NCBI GenBank assembly: GCA_024643305.1
Contig: JAHENE010000018.1
Coordinates: 1 to 15,064, forward strand
Length of the DNA: 15,064 nucleotides
Origin: Thiobacillaceae bacterium
GTDB taxonomy: Bacteria > Pseudomonadota > Gammaproteobacteria > Burkholderiales > Thiobacillaceae
Direction of reading: 5' to 3'
The notes beneath the pieces were generated by a model, which saw only the letters and a list, made by a program, of their open reading frames with translations, made no database searches and was not told where the DNA came from. Below, one piece after another: positions 8,446 through 15,064 of the stretch. The translations under genes and the position numbers were made by a program. Each line of letters opens with the position of its first letter. Position 1 is the stretch's first letter.

Positions 8446-8796
8446 TTATGCTGCTGTTCGCAACTCTCTCAGGCTAACCGCAAGGCTGCGTGTCAAATCA
8501 ATCAATGAAGCCATCTTTTCCTGATCTGGAAACTGGGAAATCTCTTCAAGCTTGCTTTCTGCATACACACTCACGATCAGCAGATTGTTGCGAATTTCAA
8601 CCGGAACATCGGATTTATCATCCGACAAGGCAAGCTGGATGTCCTTCCAGATTTCGCGGCTGGCCTGAAGCGCCTCGCCCAATAGTTTTTCCCGCCCCGG
8701 GAGACTCCAGCGCTGGTTCACTGCCATAAGCAGTGCAGCTGCATGAGTAAGGCGCTTGATATCGATTGTTGTCTGACTACTGTTATTGGAATTCAC
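8446..8796 (-). CDS. flaF: FlaF-like protein (putative flagellin-secretion chaperone/regulator)
   Basis: The 116-residue product is hydrophilic and predicted helical. Its core resembles the FlaF family (remembered consensus, not searched): EALQASREIW (41-50) for the family's AL..NRRLW, VPVEIRNNLL (64-73) for LP.ELR..L, and SLIDLTRSLAVSL (97-109) for LIDINR.I..GL. FlaF, known mainly from alphaproteobacteria such as Caulobacter, helps flagellin synthesis or export. No flagellar gene is visible here, so it would be an orphan. The GTG start at 8796 lacks a ribosome binding site and lies only 13 bases after the def terminator; the true start may be internal (next ATG encodes Met24). An unrelated small helical protein is the alternative. 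Confidence 0.55.
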   Translation of the reverse strand: MNSNNSSQTTIDIKRLTHAAALLMAVNQRWSLPGREKLLGEALQASREIWKDIQLALSDDKSDVPVEIRNNLLIVSVYAESKLEEISQFPDQEKMASLIDLTRSLAVSLRELRTAA

Positions 8797-8808
8797 GCTT
8801 GCACGATC

Positions 8809-8828
8809 AAAAAAGGGCGGTAGCGCCC
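8809..8828 (-). terminator. Intrinsic terminator after def
   Basis: On the minus strand GGGCG (8828-8824), loop CTAC and CGCCC (8819-8815) are followed by six T. It lies 65 bases past the def stop and would end the rnr-rlmB-hpt-mtnP-def transcript. It almost touches the annotated start of the FlaF-like gene. Confidence 0.75.
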
Positions 8829-8893
8829 GGTAATGGTGTTAGCGGCTTATATTGGTCAGGCTTTAGCCCGGCTGGCAGGAAAAATCTTTTAAA

Positions 8894-9424
8894 TCAGTCG
8901 GTTCTGGCAAGTTCTGGAAACAGCGCCTGTGTAAAACCCAGTTTTGACAGGTCTTTCATGCGCATGGGGTACAAAACGCCTCTTAGATGATCTGTTTCAT
9001 GCTGTACCACCCGTGCATGAAACCCTTCAACCATACGATCAATCAACCCGCCCTCGGCATCAAAACCCTGATAGCGCAACCTTACATGACGCGGCACCAG
9101 CCCGCGCAAGCCTGGCAGCGACAGGCAGCCTTCCCAGCCGTCTTCCATGAAGTTGTCCATCGCGGTCAGGACAGGGTTGATCAGGACGGTGAACGGCACC
9201 GGTTCAACATCCGGATAGCGCGGATTCTGATTTACCTCAAAAATCACCACCTGAAGATCCACTCCGATTTGAGGGGCGGCCAGCCCAGCACCATTCAGGT
9301 AACGCATGGTGTCCGTCATGTCCTGCACAAGCTCACGCAGGGCTGGAGTGGCAAATTTATCGACTGGCTGCGCCGCTTGCAAAAGATGTGGGTCGCCCAT
9401 TTTAAGAACTTCTCGTATTGCCAT
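8894..9424 (-). CDS. def: Peptide deformylase
   Basis: Def removes the N-formyl group from initiator methionine, the step before Map acts. The 176-residue protein carries all three metal-site motifs: [10 protein letters not shown] (45-54), WEGCLSLPG (97-105, Cys100) and QHETDHLRG (141-149, His142, Glu143, His146). The stretch [17 protein letters not shown] after the second motif resembles the subgroup of deformylases not linked to fmt, and indeed no fmt lies beside it. The ATG at 9424 has no strong Shine-Dalgarno. It lies 107 bases after the mtnP stop; a TATAAC (9496-9491) in that gap lacks a properly spaced -35 partner. It is probably the last gene of the rnr operon, before the terminator at 8809-8828. 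Confidence 0.95.
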   Translation of the reverse strand: MAIREVLKMGDPHLLQAAQPVDKFATPALRELVQDMTDTMRYLNGAGLAAPQIGVDLQVVIFEVNQNPRYPDVEPVPFTVLINPVLTAMDNFMEDGWEGCLSLPGLRGLVPRHVRLRYQGFDAEGGLIDRMVEGFHARVVQHETDHLRGVLYPMRMKDLSKLGFTQALFPELARTD

Positions 9425-9531
9425 CAGTTTTGCAGAACCATTTTCAAATCGGGATGAACGCGCGAAACCGTCGAGAGAGTGGCCAGAAGGGTTATAAGCA
9501 GCGCGGCCGGAAGCAATCTGTTCAGGGGTGC

Positions 9532-10293
9532 TTAGTTGATGCAGGAATTCGGGCTGTCCATAATGACCAGTTCCTCCAGCAGGATGCGCACACGGCCCAT
9601 GAGGTCATTGAGCACAAGCTGGATATCCTCTTCGCGTATGCCATTCCTTGAAGCACCCCGACCGGCTGCATCATTGACCACTGCGCCGATGGCTGCATAG
9701 CAGAGATCAAGTTCACGCGCGAGATAGGCTTCGGGCATGCCAGTCATACCCACCATGTCGGCGCCATCCCGCTCCATGCGATTGATCTCGGCCGCAGTCT
9801 CCAGGCGTGGGCCCTGTGCCACGGCATAGACGCCGCCATCGCGAACAACAACATTTTTCTTGGCTGCGGCGCGAAGAATGTCTTGGCGCATGGCACTGCA
9901 GTATGGCTCGGTAAAGTCCAGATGGGTCACCGGTTTTTCCCCGGAAACCACAAAGGTATGAGCACGACCCCAGGTGTAGTCAATAAGCTGGTCCGGAACC
10001 ACCAGACCGCCCGCATGCAGATCAGAGTGTATCCCGCCCACGGTCGCCACCGAGACAATGCGATCAACCCCATGTTCCTTCAAAGCCCAAAGGTTGGCGC
10101 GAAAATTGACTTCATGCGGAGGAATTGTATGTCCGTAACCATGACGTGCAAGGAAGACGATCTCCACCCCGCAAAGTCGTCCAAAAGTCAGTGCGCCTGA
10201 GGGTTCACCATAGGGAGTGCGTGCCACCTGCCTGCGCGTGATTTCCAGATTGGTCAGCTTGGTAAGTCCCGTGCCGCCGATAATTCCCAACAT
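9532..10293 (-). CDS. mtnP: MTA/MTI phosphorylase family, likely S-methyl-5'-thioinosine phosphorylase
   Basis: This enzyme family cleaves methylthio-purine nucleosides with phosphate to a purine base and methylthioribose-1-phosphate. The 253-residue protein shows [10 protein letters not shown] (1-10, phosphate loop), [20 protein letters not shown] (48-67), ATVGGIH (83-89), [11 protein letters not shown] (160-170) and [12 protein letters not shown] (183-194). The residue aligning with Asp220 of human MTAP appears to be Asn207 (in AVVNDAAG). Asn at this site is typical of enzymes for 6-oxopurines, as in Pseudomonas MTI phosphorylase, so hypoxanthine rather than adenine is the likely product; this is inference. 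The ATG at 10293 has AAGGGGA six bases upstream; an upstream extension would overlap hpt. A 14-base gap separates it from hpt. Confidence 0.88.
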   Translation of the reverse strand: MLGIIGGTGLTKLTNLEITRRQVARTPYGEPSGALTFGRLCGVEIVFLARHGYGHTIPPHEVNFRANLWALKEHGVDRIVSVATVGGIHSDLHAGGLVVPDQLIDYTWGRAHTFVVSGEKPVTHLDFTEPYCSAMRQDILRAAAKKNVVVRDGGVYAVAQGPRLETAAEINRMERDGADMVGMTGMPEAYLARELDLCYAAIGAVVNDAAGRGASRNGIREEDIQLVLNDLMGRVRILLEELVIMDSPNSCIN

Positions 10294-10299
10294 TGAAAA

Positions 10300-10306
10300 T
10301 CCCCTT
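10300..10306 (-). promoter_or_regulatory. mtnP ribosome binding site
   Basis: AAGGGGA, six bases before the ATG at 10293, fixes this start over a longer frame reaching back into hpt. Confidence 0.75.
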
Positions 10307-10307
10307 C

Positions 10308-10853
10308 TTATTCTGCTTTCAAGGCCATGATGCTCGGCAGGTTTCGCCAAAGCCCGTACGCATCCATGCCGCAGCCAAAAACAAAACGGTCAGGAACACG
10401 AAGCCCGACAAAATCGGCCTGGATCGGTTTATCGCGCGTTATCTGCTTGTCTGCCAACACGGCCGTATAAATTCTGGCCGCTCCCATTTCCAGCAACTTC
10501 TGCCTGACAGCAAAAAGCGTTTCGCCTTCATCCAGGATGTCATCCATGACCAATACCGTACGTCCTGACACGGCCTTGCCGGGCAGCACACGCCATTCAA
10601 TGGAACCGCCCTGGGTCTTGCCGCGATAGCGCGTCACATGCAGGTAGTCGAACTCGAGTGGAAAATCCAGGCGCGGCAGCAATTGCCCGGCAAACACGAT
10701 CGCGCCACCCATTACCGGCAACACCAGCGGAAACCGGTCATGCAAGCTAGCGGATATTTCTCGCCCAAGCCTGTCGAGGCTGGACTGAACCATCTCGGCA
10801 TCGGCAATTTCCTCCGAAGCCAGCAGAATATCTCGTGCGTCGTATTCGTTCAC
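10308..10853 (-). CDS. hpt: Hypoxanthine-guanine phosphoribosyltransferase
   Basis: It salvages hypoxanthine or guanine with PRPP to IMP or GMP. The 181-residue type I phosphoribosyltransferase has PVMGGAIVFAGQL near 46-58, YLHVTRYRG at 70-78, the PRPP-binding loop LVMDDILDEGET (101-112), and the purine-binding part LADKQ...FVGLRVPDRFVFGCGMD (133-164). The start is GTG at 10853 with AGGTG five bases upstream, 11 bases after the rlmB stop. It is followed after 14 bases by the mtnP-type gene, whose predicted product hypoxanthine is the substrate here. Xanthine as substrate cannot be excluded from sequence alone. Confidence 0.93.
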   Translation of the reverse strand: MNEYDARDILLASEEIADAEMVQSSLDRLGREISASLHDRFPLVLPVMGGAIVFAGQLLPRLDFPLEFDYLHVTRYRGKTQGGSIEWRVLPGKAVSGRTVLVMDDILDEGETLFAVRQKLLEMGAARIYTAVLADKQITRDKPIQADFVGLRVPDRFVFGCGMDAYGLWRNLPSIMALKAE

Positions 10854-10864
10854 GATGTCACCTC

Positions 10865-11602
10865 TTAAGTCATCCCCCGCTGCCTGGCTGTTTCATACAA
10901 GCATATTGCCGCCGAAACGGAAACATTCAGGCTTTCCACCGAGCCGCCAATCGGTATCCGTGCCGCCTCATCGCAAGTCTTGCGCGTGAGCTGGCGTAAT
11001 CCACCGCCTTCCGCACCCAACACCCATGCGATGCCGGATTTGGCGTCTATTTTATCGATGGTTTTGTCGGCTTGGGCATCCGCTGCAATCGTCCACACGC
11101 GATGTTCCTTGAGTTCGTCCAGGCTTCGCGAAAGGTTCGTCACCATCAGATAAGGCACTGTCTCGGCAGCACCGCAGGCGACCTTCTCCACCGTTGCATT
11201 CAGCCCTACGGCCTTGTCCTTGGGTGCAATGACGGCATGCGCGCCAAACGCATCGGCGGAACGCAGCACCGCGCCCAGATTGTGCGGATCCGTCACACCG
11301 TCGAGCACCACGATCAGCGGCGCGCCTTCAATGCCTTCCACCAACTCGTCCAGAGTGCGCGCCATGGACACCGGCTCGACCTTGGCTACAACGCCCTGAT
11401 GACGTGCGCCACCCACCATTTTGTCCAGTCTGCCGCCGTCGGCCATGCGCACGGTCAAGCCCGTACCCGTCATCAGCGCCAGCAAATCGCGCATGCGCGC
11501 ATCCTGACGACTCTCGTCCACCCAGACTTCCTTGACCGTATCCGGCGCTGAACGCAAACGCGCGCGAATGGCATGAAAACCATATATCCAGCGTTCTTTC
11601 AT
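10865..11602 (-). CDS. rlmB: 23S rRNA (guanosine-2251-2'-O)-methyltransferase
   Basis: RlmB methylates the 2'-O of G2251 in the P-loop of 23S rRNA. The 245-residue protein has a small N-terminal substrate-binding domain (1-75, starting ERWIYGFHAIRARL) and a SPOUT catalytic domain. Its knot motifs are LDGVTDPHNLGAVLRSADAF (100-119, Asn108), WVLGAEGGGL (193-202, Glu198) and SVESLNVSVSAAICLYE (221-237). The ATG overlaps the rnr stop as ATGA, so translation is probably coupled. rnr-rlmB is a widely conserved pair in proteobacteria. Other TrmH-family 2'-O-methyltransferases are the alternative, but length, N-domain and neighbour all favour RlmB. Confidence 0.96.
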   Translation of the reverse strand: MKERWIYGFHAIRARLRSAPDTVKEVWVDESRQDARMRDLLALMTGTGLTVRMADGGRLDKMVGGARHQGVVAKVEPVSMARTLDELVEGIEGAPLIVVLDGVTDPHNLGAVLRSADAFGAHAVIAPKDKAVGLNATVEKVACGAAETVPYLMVTNLSRSLDELKEHRVWTIAADAQADKTIDKIDAKSGIAWVLGAEGGGLRQLTRKTCDEAARIPIGGSVESLNVSVSAAICLYETARQRGMT

Positions 11603-13851
11603 GATTTCTTCCTGTTTCTTTTCGCAGCGGGCTTGGCTTCTTCTGCGGGTTTTATCTGGCGCGGTTCTTCCACCAGGCTGAAATCAATCTTGCTGGTCTC
11701 GATATCGGCCCGCACCACTTTTACCGTAACACGATCGCCCAGGCGGAAACGCCTGGCGGTACGCTCACCGATCAGCCAGTGCTTGGTCTGGTCGTAATGA
11801 AAGTAGTCCTGGCCCAGTTCGGTGACATGCACCAATCCCTCCACGAACACCTCATCCAGCGCGACGAATATGCCAAAGCTGGTGACGGCGGAAACCGTGC
11901 CATCGTACACATTGCCAATGTGATCGCGCATGTAATAAGTCTTGAGCCAGGCTTCGACATCGCGCGTGGCTTCATCGGCGCGGCGCTCTGTCGCGGAACA
12001 ATGCATGCCGATTTCTGCCAGCGGGAGCTTGCCCGGTTTTTCCTTGTTCAGCCCCGCCTTGATGGCGCGATGCACCATCAAATCCGGATAACGCCGGATG
12101 GGCGAAGTGAAATGCGTGTAATGATCGTAGGCGAGCCCAAAGTGGCCGGCATTGTCCGGGCTGTACATCGCCTGTTTGAGCGAGCGCAGCATCACGGTCT
12201 GCAGCAGTTGTGCATCCGGGCGGGGTTTGATTTTTTCCAGCAGCGCTGCGTAGTCCTTGGCCTGAGGCTCGTCACCGCCGCCAAGTTGCAAACCGAACTC
12301 GCCCATGAACCCGCGCAAAGCCTGCAATTTCTCCGGCGTCGGACCTTCATGCACGCGATACAGGCCAGGGCGCTTGTTGCTGATGAGAAAATCGGCGGCA
12401 CAGGTATTGGCCGCCAACATGCATTCTTCAATAAGCTTATGCGCGTCATTGCGATGCACTGGCGCAATGCGAATGATCTTGCCTTCATCATCGAAGAACA
12501 TGCGCGTTTCAACGCTTTCAAAATCAATCGCTCCGCGCTTCTGGCGATTCTTCAGAAGCAAGTGGAAAATGTCTTGCAGATTTTTCAAATGCGGCTGCAG
12601 CGCCTTGTGTTCCTTGCCAGGCTTTTCCTCGCCGGACAACCAGCCCCAGACCTGCTCATAGGTCAGCCGCGCATGCGAGAACATCACCGCCGGATAAAAG
12701 CGATAGTCGCCCAGGTCTCCACTGGCATTGATATTCATATCGCACACCATGCACAGACGTTCCACCTGCGGATTGAGTGAGCAGAGCCCATTGGACAATG
12801 CCTCCGGCAGCATGGGAATGACGCGGCGCGGGAAATACACCGAATTGCCGCGGTCGTAGGCCTCGATATCCAGTGCATCTGCGGGTCGCACATAATGTGA
12901 AACGTCGGCAATCGCCACTATCAAACGCCAACCACGACCCTTTTTCTCGCAGTAAACCGCGTCATCAAAGTCGCGCGCGGTTTCTCCATCGATAGTCACC
13001 AGGGGAAGTTGCGTCAGGTCCTCGCGCCCGTCCCAGTCAGCTTTCAACACTTTCTTTGGCAGCTTCTTCGCCAGGGCTTCTGTTTCCGGCGGGAACACAT
13101 GCGGCAGATCATGCTTGCGTAGGGCAATCTCGATTTCCATGCCGGGGCCGGTAAAGTCACCCAGCACCTCCACGACACGGCCAATCGCTTCCGAATGCTT
13201 GGTCGGCCAGGCGACGATCTCGGCTGTCACCACCTGCGCAGACTTGGCTTTGCCTGCATATTCGCGCGGGATCAAGATGTCCTGATTGATGCGCCGGTTT
13301 TCGGCAACCAGGAATCCAACGCCATGTTCCTCATAATAGCGGCCCACCACTTTGCTCATGCCACGTTCCAGCACCTCGACAATCTTGCCTTCCGGGCGTC
13401 CGCGGCGATCAATGCCCGATATCCGTGCCAACACCTTGTCGCCATGAAAGACCTGGTGCATTTCCTTGGGTGAAAGAAACAAGTCCTCGCCCCCTTCATC
13501 CGGTATCACAAAGCCAAAGCCGTCCGCATGGCCTGTCACCTTGCCGCGCACAAGATCGAGCTTGGTCGGCAGGCACCACTCGTCGCGGCGGTTCTGCATC
13601 AACTCACCATCTCGAGCCATGGCGCCAAGGCGGCGCTGAAACAGCGGAAGCTCATCTTCCCGGATGCTCAACAGACCAACCAGGGCGCCAAATGACAGCG
13701 GCCTTCCCTCCTGCTCCAATACCTGGCAGACGAATTCACGCGAAGGCAGCGGATGACCGTATTTGGCCTTTTCCCGCTCCAGGTAAGGATCTTGTGCCCT
13801 CAACCCCTTTTCTGTCGACGCTTTGCCGCGACCGCGGCCGGATTTCTTCAT
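11599..13851 (-). CDS. rnr: Ribonuclease R
   Basis: RNase R is a processive 3'-5' exoribonuclease that degrades structured RNA and works in rRNA quality control, cold shock and trans-translation. The 750-residue protein has a lysine-rich start, a winged-helix domain (about 25-95), cold-shock domains (about 100-265), the RNB domain with catalytic TIDGETARDFDDAV (286-299; Asp288, 294, 296, 297) and PIRRYPDLMVHRAI, an S1 domain (645-729) and a basic tail ending KRNRKKS. The ATG at 13851 gives a normal family length. TTG at 13857 has AAGGA at a better distance, so the start may be two residues earlier. An extension to 14001 would run antisense through the tRNA and is rejected. First gene of the minus-strand operon. 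Confidence 0.96.
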   Translation of the reverse strand: MKKSGRGRGKASTEKGLRAQDPYLEREKAKYGHPLPSREFVCQVLEQEGRPLSFGALVGLLSIREDELPLFQRRLGAMARDGELMQNRRDEWCLPTKLDLVRGKVTGHADGFGFVIPDEGGEDLFLSPKEMHQVFHGDKVLARISGIDRRGRPEGKIVEVLERGMSKVVGRYYEEHGVGFLVAENRRINQDILIPREYAGKAKSAQVVTAEIVAWPTKHSEAIGRVVEVLGDFTGPGMEIEIALRKHDLPHVFPPETEALAKKLPKKVLKADWDGREDLTQLPLVTIDGETARDFDDAVYCEKKGRGWRLIVAIADVSHYVRPADALDIEAYDRGNSVYFPRRVIPMLPEALSNGLCSLNPQVERLCMVCDMNINASGDLGDYRFYPAVMFSHARLTYEQVWGWLSGEEKPGKEHKALQPHLKNLQDIFHLLLKNRQKRGAIDFESVETRMFFDDEGKIIRIAPVHRNDAHKLIEECMLAANTCAADFLISNKRPGLYRVHEGPTPEKLQALRGFMGEFGLQLGGGDEPQAKDYAALLEKIKPRPDAQLLQTVMLRSLKQAMYSPDNAGHFGLAYDHYTHFTSPIRRYPDLMVHRAIKAGLNKEKPGKLPLAEIGMHCSATERRADEATRDVEAWLKTYYMRDHIGNVYDGTVSAVTSFGIFVALDEVFVEGLVHVTELGQDYFHYDQTKHWLIGERTARRFRLGDRVTVKVVRADIETSKIDFSLVEEPRQIKPAEEAKPAAKRNRKKS

Positions 13852-13878
13852 TGACAATTTATCCACTTTCCTTAAAAT
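13851..13878 (+). promoter_or_regulatory. tRNA-Leu promoter with GC-rich discriminator
   Basis: TTGACA (13851-13856, perfect -35) and TAAAAT (13873-13878, 5 of 6) are 16 bases apart. The stretch after the -10 is ACGCGG, a GC-rich discriminator typical of stable-RNA promoters under stringent control. Transcription would start near 13885, leaving a leader of about seven bases. The -35 box begins at the first base of the rnr start codon and the promoter covers the whole rnr translation-initiation region. Confidence 0.85.
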
Positions 13879-13891
13879 ACGCGGCTTCCGC

Positions 13892-13978
13892 GCCCAGATG
13901 GCGGAATTGGTAGACGCACTAGGTTCAGGTCCTAGCGGTGGCAACACTGTGGAGGTTCGAGTCCTCTTCTGGGCACCA
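13892..13978 (+). tRNA. tRNA-Leu (anticodon CAG)
   Basis: An 87-base class II tRNA reads CUG leucine codons. The acceptor stem GCCCAGA pairs perfectly with TCTGGGC, the discriminator is A, and CCA is encoded. The anticodon stem CTAGG/CCTAG encloses loop TTCAGGT, giving anticodon CAG at 13926-13928. A long variable arm (GGTG...CACT) and the T arm GAGG-TTCGAGT-CCTC are present. It has its own promoter and terminator, so it is a single-gene transcript between divergent rnr and convergent purA. Confidence 0.98.
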
Positions 13979-13984
13979 AAACAC

Positions 13985-14014
13985 AAAAGGCAGCGCCGCA
14001 AAGCGCTGCCTTTT
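13985..14014. terminator. Bidirectional terminator of tRNA-Leu and purA
   Basis: GGCAGCGC (13989-13996) pairs perfectly with GCGCTGCC (14003-14010) around loop CGCAAA. AAAA (13985-13988) and TTTT (14011-14014) flank it, so each strand ends in a T-run. It begins six bases after the tRNA CCA and lies 23 bases beyond the purA stop, so it can end both convergent transcripts. Confidence 0.9.
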
Positions 14015-14037
14015 CATTTTACGCTCTCATTCCAAAA

Positions 14038-15064
14038 TTATTCGAACGGATGCCGCTTGACGATGGTTTCCTCGCGGTCGGGACCGGTGGAAATAATATC
14101 GATCGGCACTTCGCACAACTGTTCCATGCGCGCGAGATAGGCGCGTGCGTTGGCAGGAAGTCCATCCACAGTTTTGACGCCTACGGTGGAGTCCTTCCAG
14201 CCCGGCAATTCTTCATAGATCGGCTCGCAGTTGGCAATCGTTTCCGCGCCCACGGGCAGAATATCGCTGACCTGGCCATCAATCTTGTAGCCCACACAAA
14301 TTCTCAGGGTTTCCAGTCCATCGAGTACGTCCAGCTTGGTCACGCACAGTCCCGAGATACCGTTGATCTGGATCGAGCGCTTGAGCGCAGCCGCATCGAA
14401 CCAGCCGCAACGGCGTGCACGGCCCGTGGTGGCGCCAAATTCATGGCCCTTCTCGCCCAGGTACCTGCCCACATCATCGAACAGTTCCGTGGGAAACGGA
14501 CCGGAACCGACGCGGGTGGTGTAAGCCTTGGTAATGCCCAGCACATAATGCATCGAAGATGGGCCCATGCCGGTGCCGGTGGAAGCGCCGCCGGCCGTAC
14601 AGTTGGAAGACGTCACGAACGGGTAGGTACCGTGGTCAATATCCAGCAGCGTGCCTTGCGCGCCTTCAAACAGCAGGTTGTCCCCATGCTTGTTGGCTTC
14701 GTACAGGGCACGCGGCACATCCGCCACCAGGGGCTTGATGCGCTCGGCCATGCGCATGGCATCATCCAGCGTCTTGGTGAAATCCACTGCCTCCGCCTTG
14801 AAGTAGTTCTTCAGCATGAAGTTGTGGTGGTCGAGCACCTCGCCCAGCTTGGCAGCAAAGCGTTCGCGATGGAACAGGTCCTGCACGCGGATGGCGCGGC
14901 GCGCGACCTTGTCTTCATAGGCCGGGCCGATGCCGCGGCCAGTGGTGCCGATCTTGCCAGCGCCCTTGGCGATTTCGCGGGCTTTGTCCAGTGCCACGTG
15001 ATGCGGCAGGATGAGTGGCGTAGCTTCGGAAATCTTCAAGCGACCGGCAACATCTACGCCAGCT
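14038..15064 (-). CDS. purA: Adenylosuccinate synthetase, partial (N-terminus beyond window)
   Basis: PurA condenses IMP with aspartate using GTP, the first step from IMP to AMP. The visible 341 residues run from [12 protein letters not shown] to the C-terminal [16 protein letters not shown] and stay open to the right edge. Motifs include [19 protein letters not shown] (IMP contact), [49 protein letters not shown] and TKLDVLDG (guanine recognition). About 90 residues, including the N-terminal GDEGKGK nucleotide loop, lie outside; the internal ATG at 15039 is not the start. The gene ends at the shared terminator. IMP is also what the nearby hpt would make, though the two are not in one transcript. 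Confidence 0.97.
   Translation of the reverse strand, partial: AGVDVAGRLKISEATPLILPHHVALDKAREIAKGAGKIGTTGRGIGPAYEDKVARRAIRVQDLFHRERFAAKLGEVLDHHNFMLKNYFKAEAVDFTKTLDDAMRMAERIKPLVADVPRALYEANKHGDNLLFEGAQGTLLDIDHGTYPFVTSSNCTAGGASTGTGMGPSSMHYVLGITKAYTTRVGSGPFPTELFDDVGRYLGEKGHEFGATTGRARRCGWFDAAALKRSIQINGISGLCVTKLDVLDGLETLRICVGYKIDGQVSDILPVGAETIANCEPIYEELPGWKDSTVGVKTVDGLPANARAYLARMEQLCEVPIDIISTGPDREETIVKRHPFE

Noticed and set aside
9487..9516. Promoter for def (TTGCTT and TATAAC) in the mtnP-def gap
   Set aside because: Spacing is 14 bases, too short for sigma-70, and no extended -10 is present.
11779..12780. A 333-codon plus-strand open frame over rnr
   Set aside because: Antisense to the RNB and S1 coding part of RNase R; no recognisable domain or ribosome binding site.
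13852..14001. N-terminal extension of RNase R by 50 codons
   Set aside because: It would be translated from the antisense strand of tRNA-Leu and its terminator, and the family N-terminus fits the ATG at 13851.
1..15064. CRISPR arrays, insertion sequences, attachment sites or toxin-antitoxin pairs
   Set aside because: No spaced direct repeats, transposase motifs or target duplications were seen; the tRNA-Leu 3' end is not duplicated in the visible flanks.

Overview
The window reads as a housekeeping stretch of a moderately GC-rich proteobacterial chromosome. The gene orders rpsB-tsf-pyrH-frr-uppS-cdsA, map-glnD and purA/tRNA-Leu/rnr-rlmB, together with the protein sequences, suggest a betaproteobacterium, perhaps of the Nitrosomonadales type. 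That placement is inferred from sequence character, not from any search.

Layout. (1) Positions 1-4676, minus strand: a translation and envelope operon, rpsB, tsf, pyrH, frr, uppS and cdsA (cut by the left edge). It is driven by a near-consensus promoter at 4648-4676 followed by a structured leader that looks like a ribosomal protein S2 autoregulation site. A strong intrinsic terminator or attenuator sits between rpsB and tsf. (2) Positions 4839-8211, plus strand: map and glnD, one base apart, divergent from rpsB. (3) Positions 8217-8796, minus strand: two small genes convergent with glnD, a lysine-rich unknown protein and a protein with the conserved core of the FlaF flagellin-secretion family. 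(4) Positions 8809-13851, minus strand: a compact run rnr, rlmB, hpt, mtnP-type phosphorylase and def, closed by an intrinsic terminator. (5) Positions 13851-13978, plus strand: tRNA-Leu(CAG) with its own near-perfect promoter, whose -35 box begins at the first base of the rnr start codon. (6) Positions 14038-15064, minus strand: purA, cut by the right edge and sharing a bidirectional terminator with the tRNA.

Functionally the window joins protein synthesis (S2, EF-Ts, RRF, Map, Def, tRNA-Leu, RlmB), RNA decay (RNase R), nucleotide metabolism (PyrH, PurA, Hpt, MTA/MTI phosphorylase), lipid and undecaprenyl synthesis (CdsA, UppS) and nitrogen signalling (GlnD). The mtnP-type enzyme has Asn where 6-aminopurine enzymes have Asp. 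Next to a hypoxanthine phosphoribosyltransferase, this suggests a methylthioinosine-to-hypoxanthine-to-IMP salvage pair.

No mobile element, CRISPR array or clearly new multi-gene system was seen. The least ordinary items are the orphan FlaF-like pair, the S2 leader, the rpsB-tsf attenuator and the overlapping tRNA-Leu/rnr control region.
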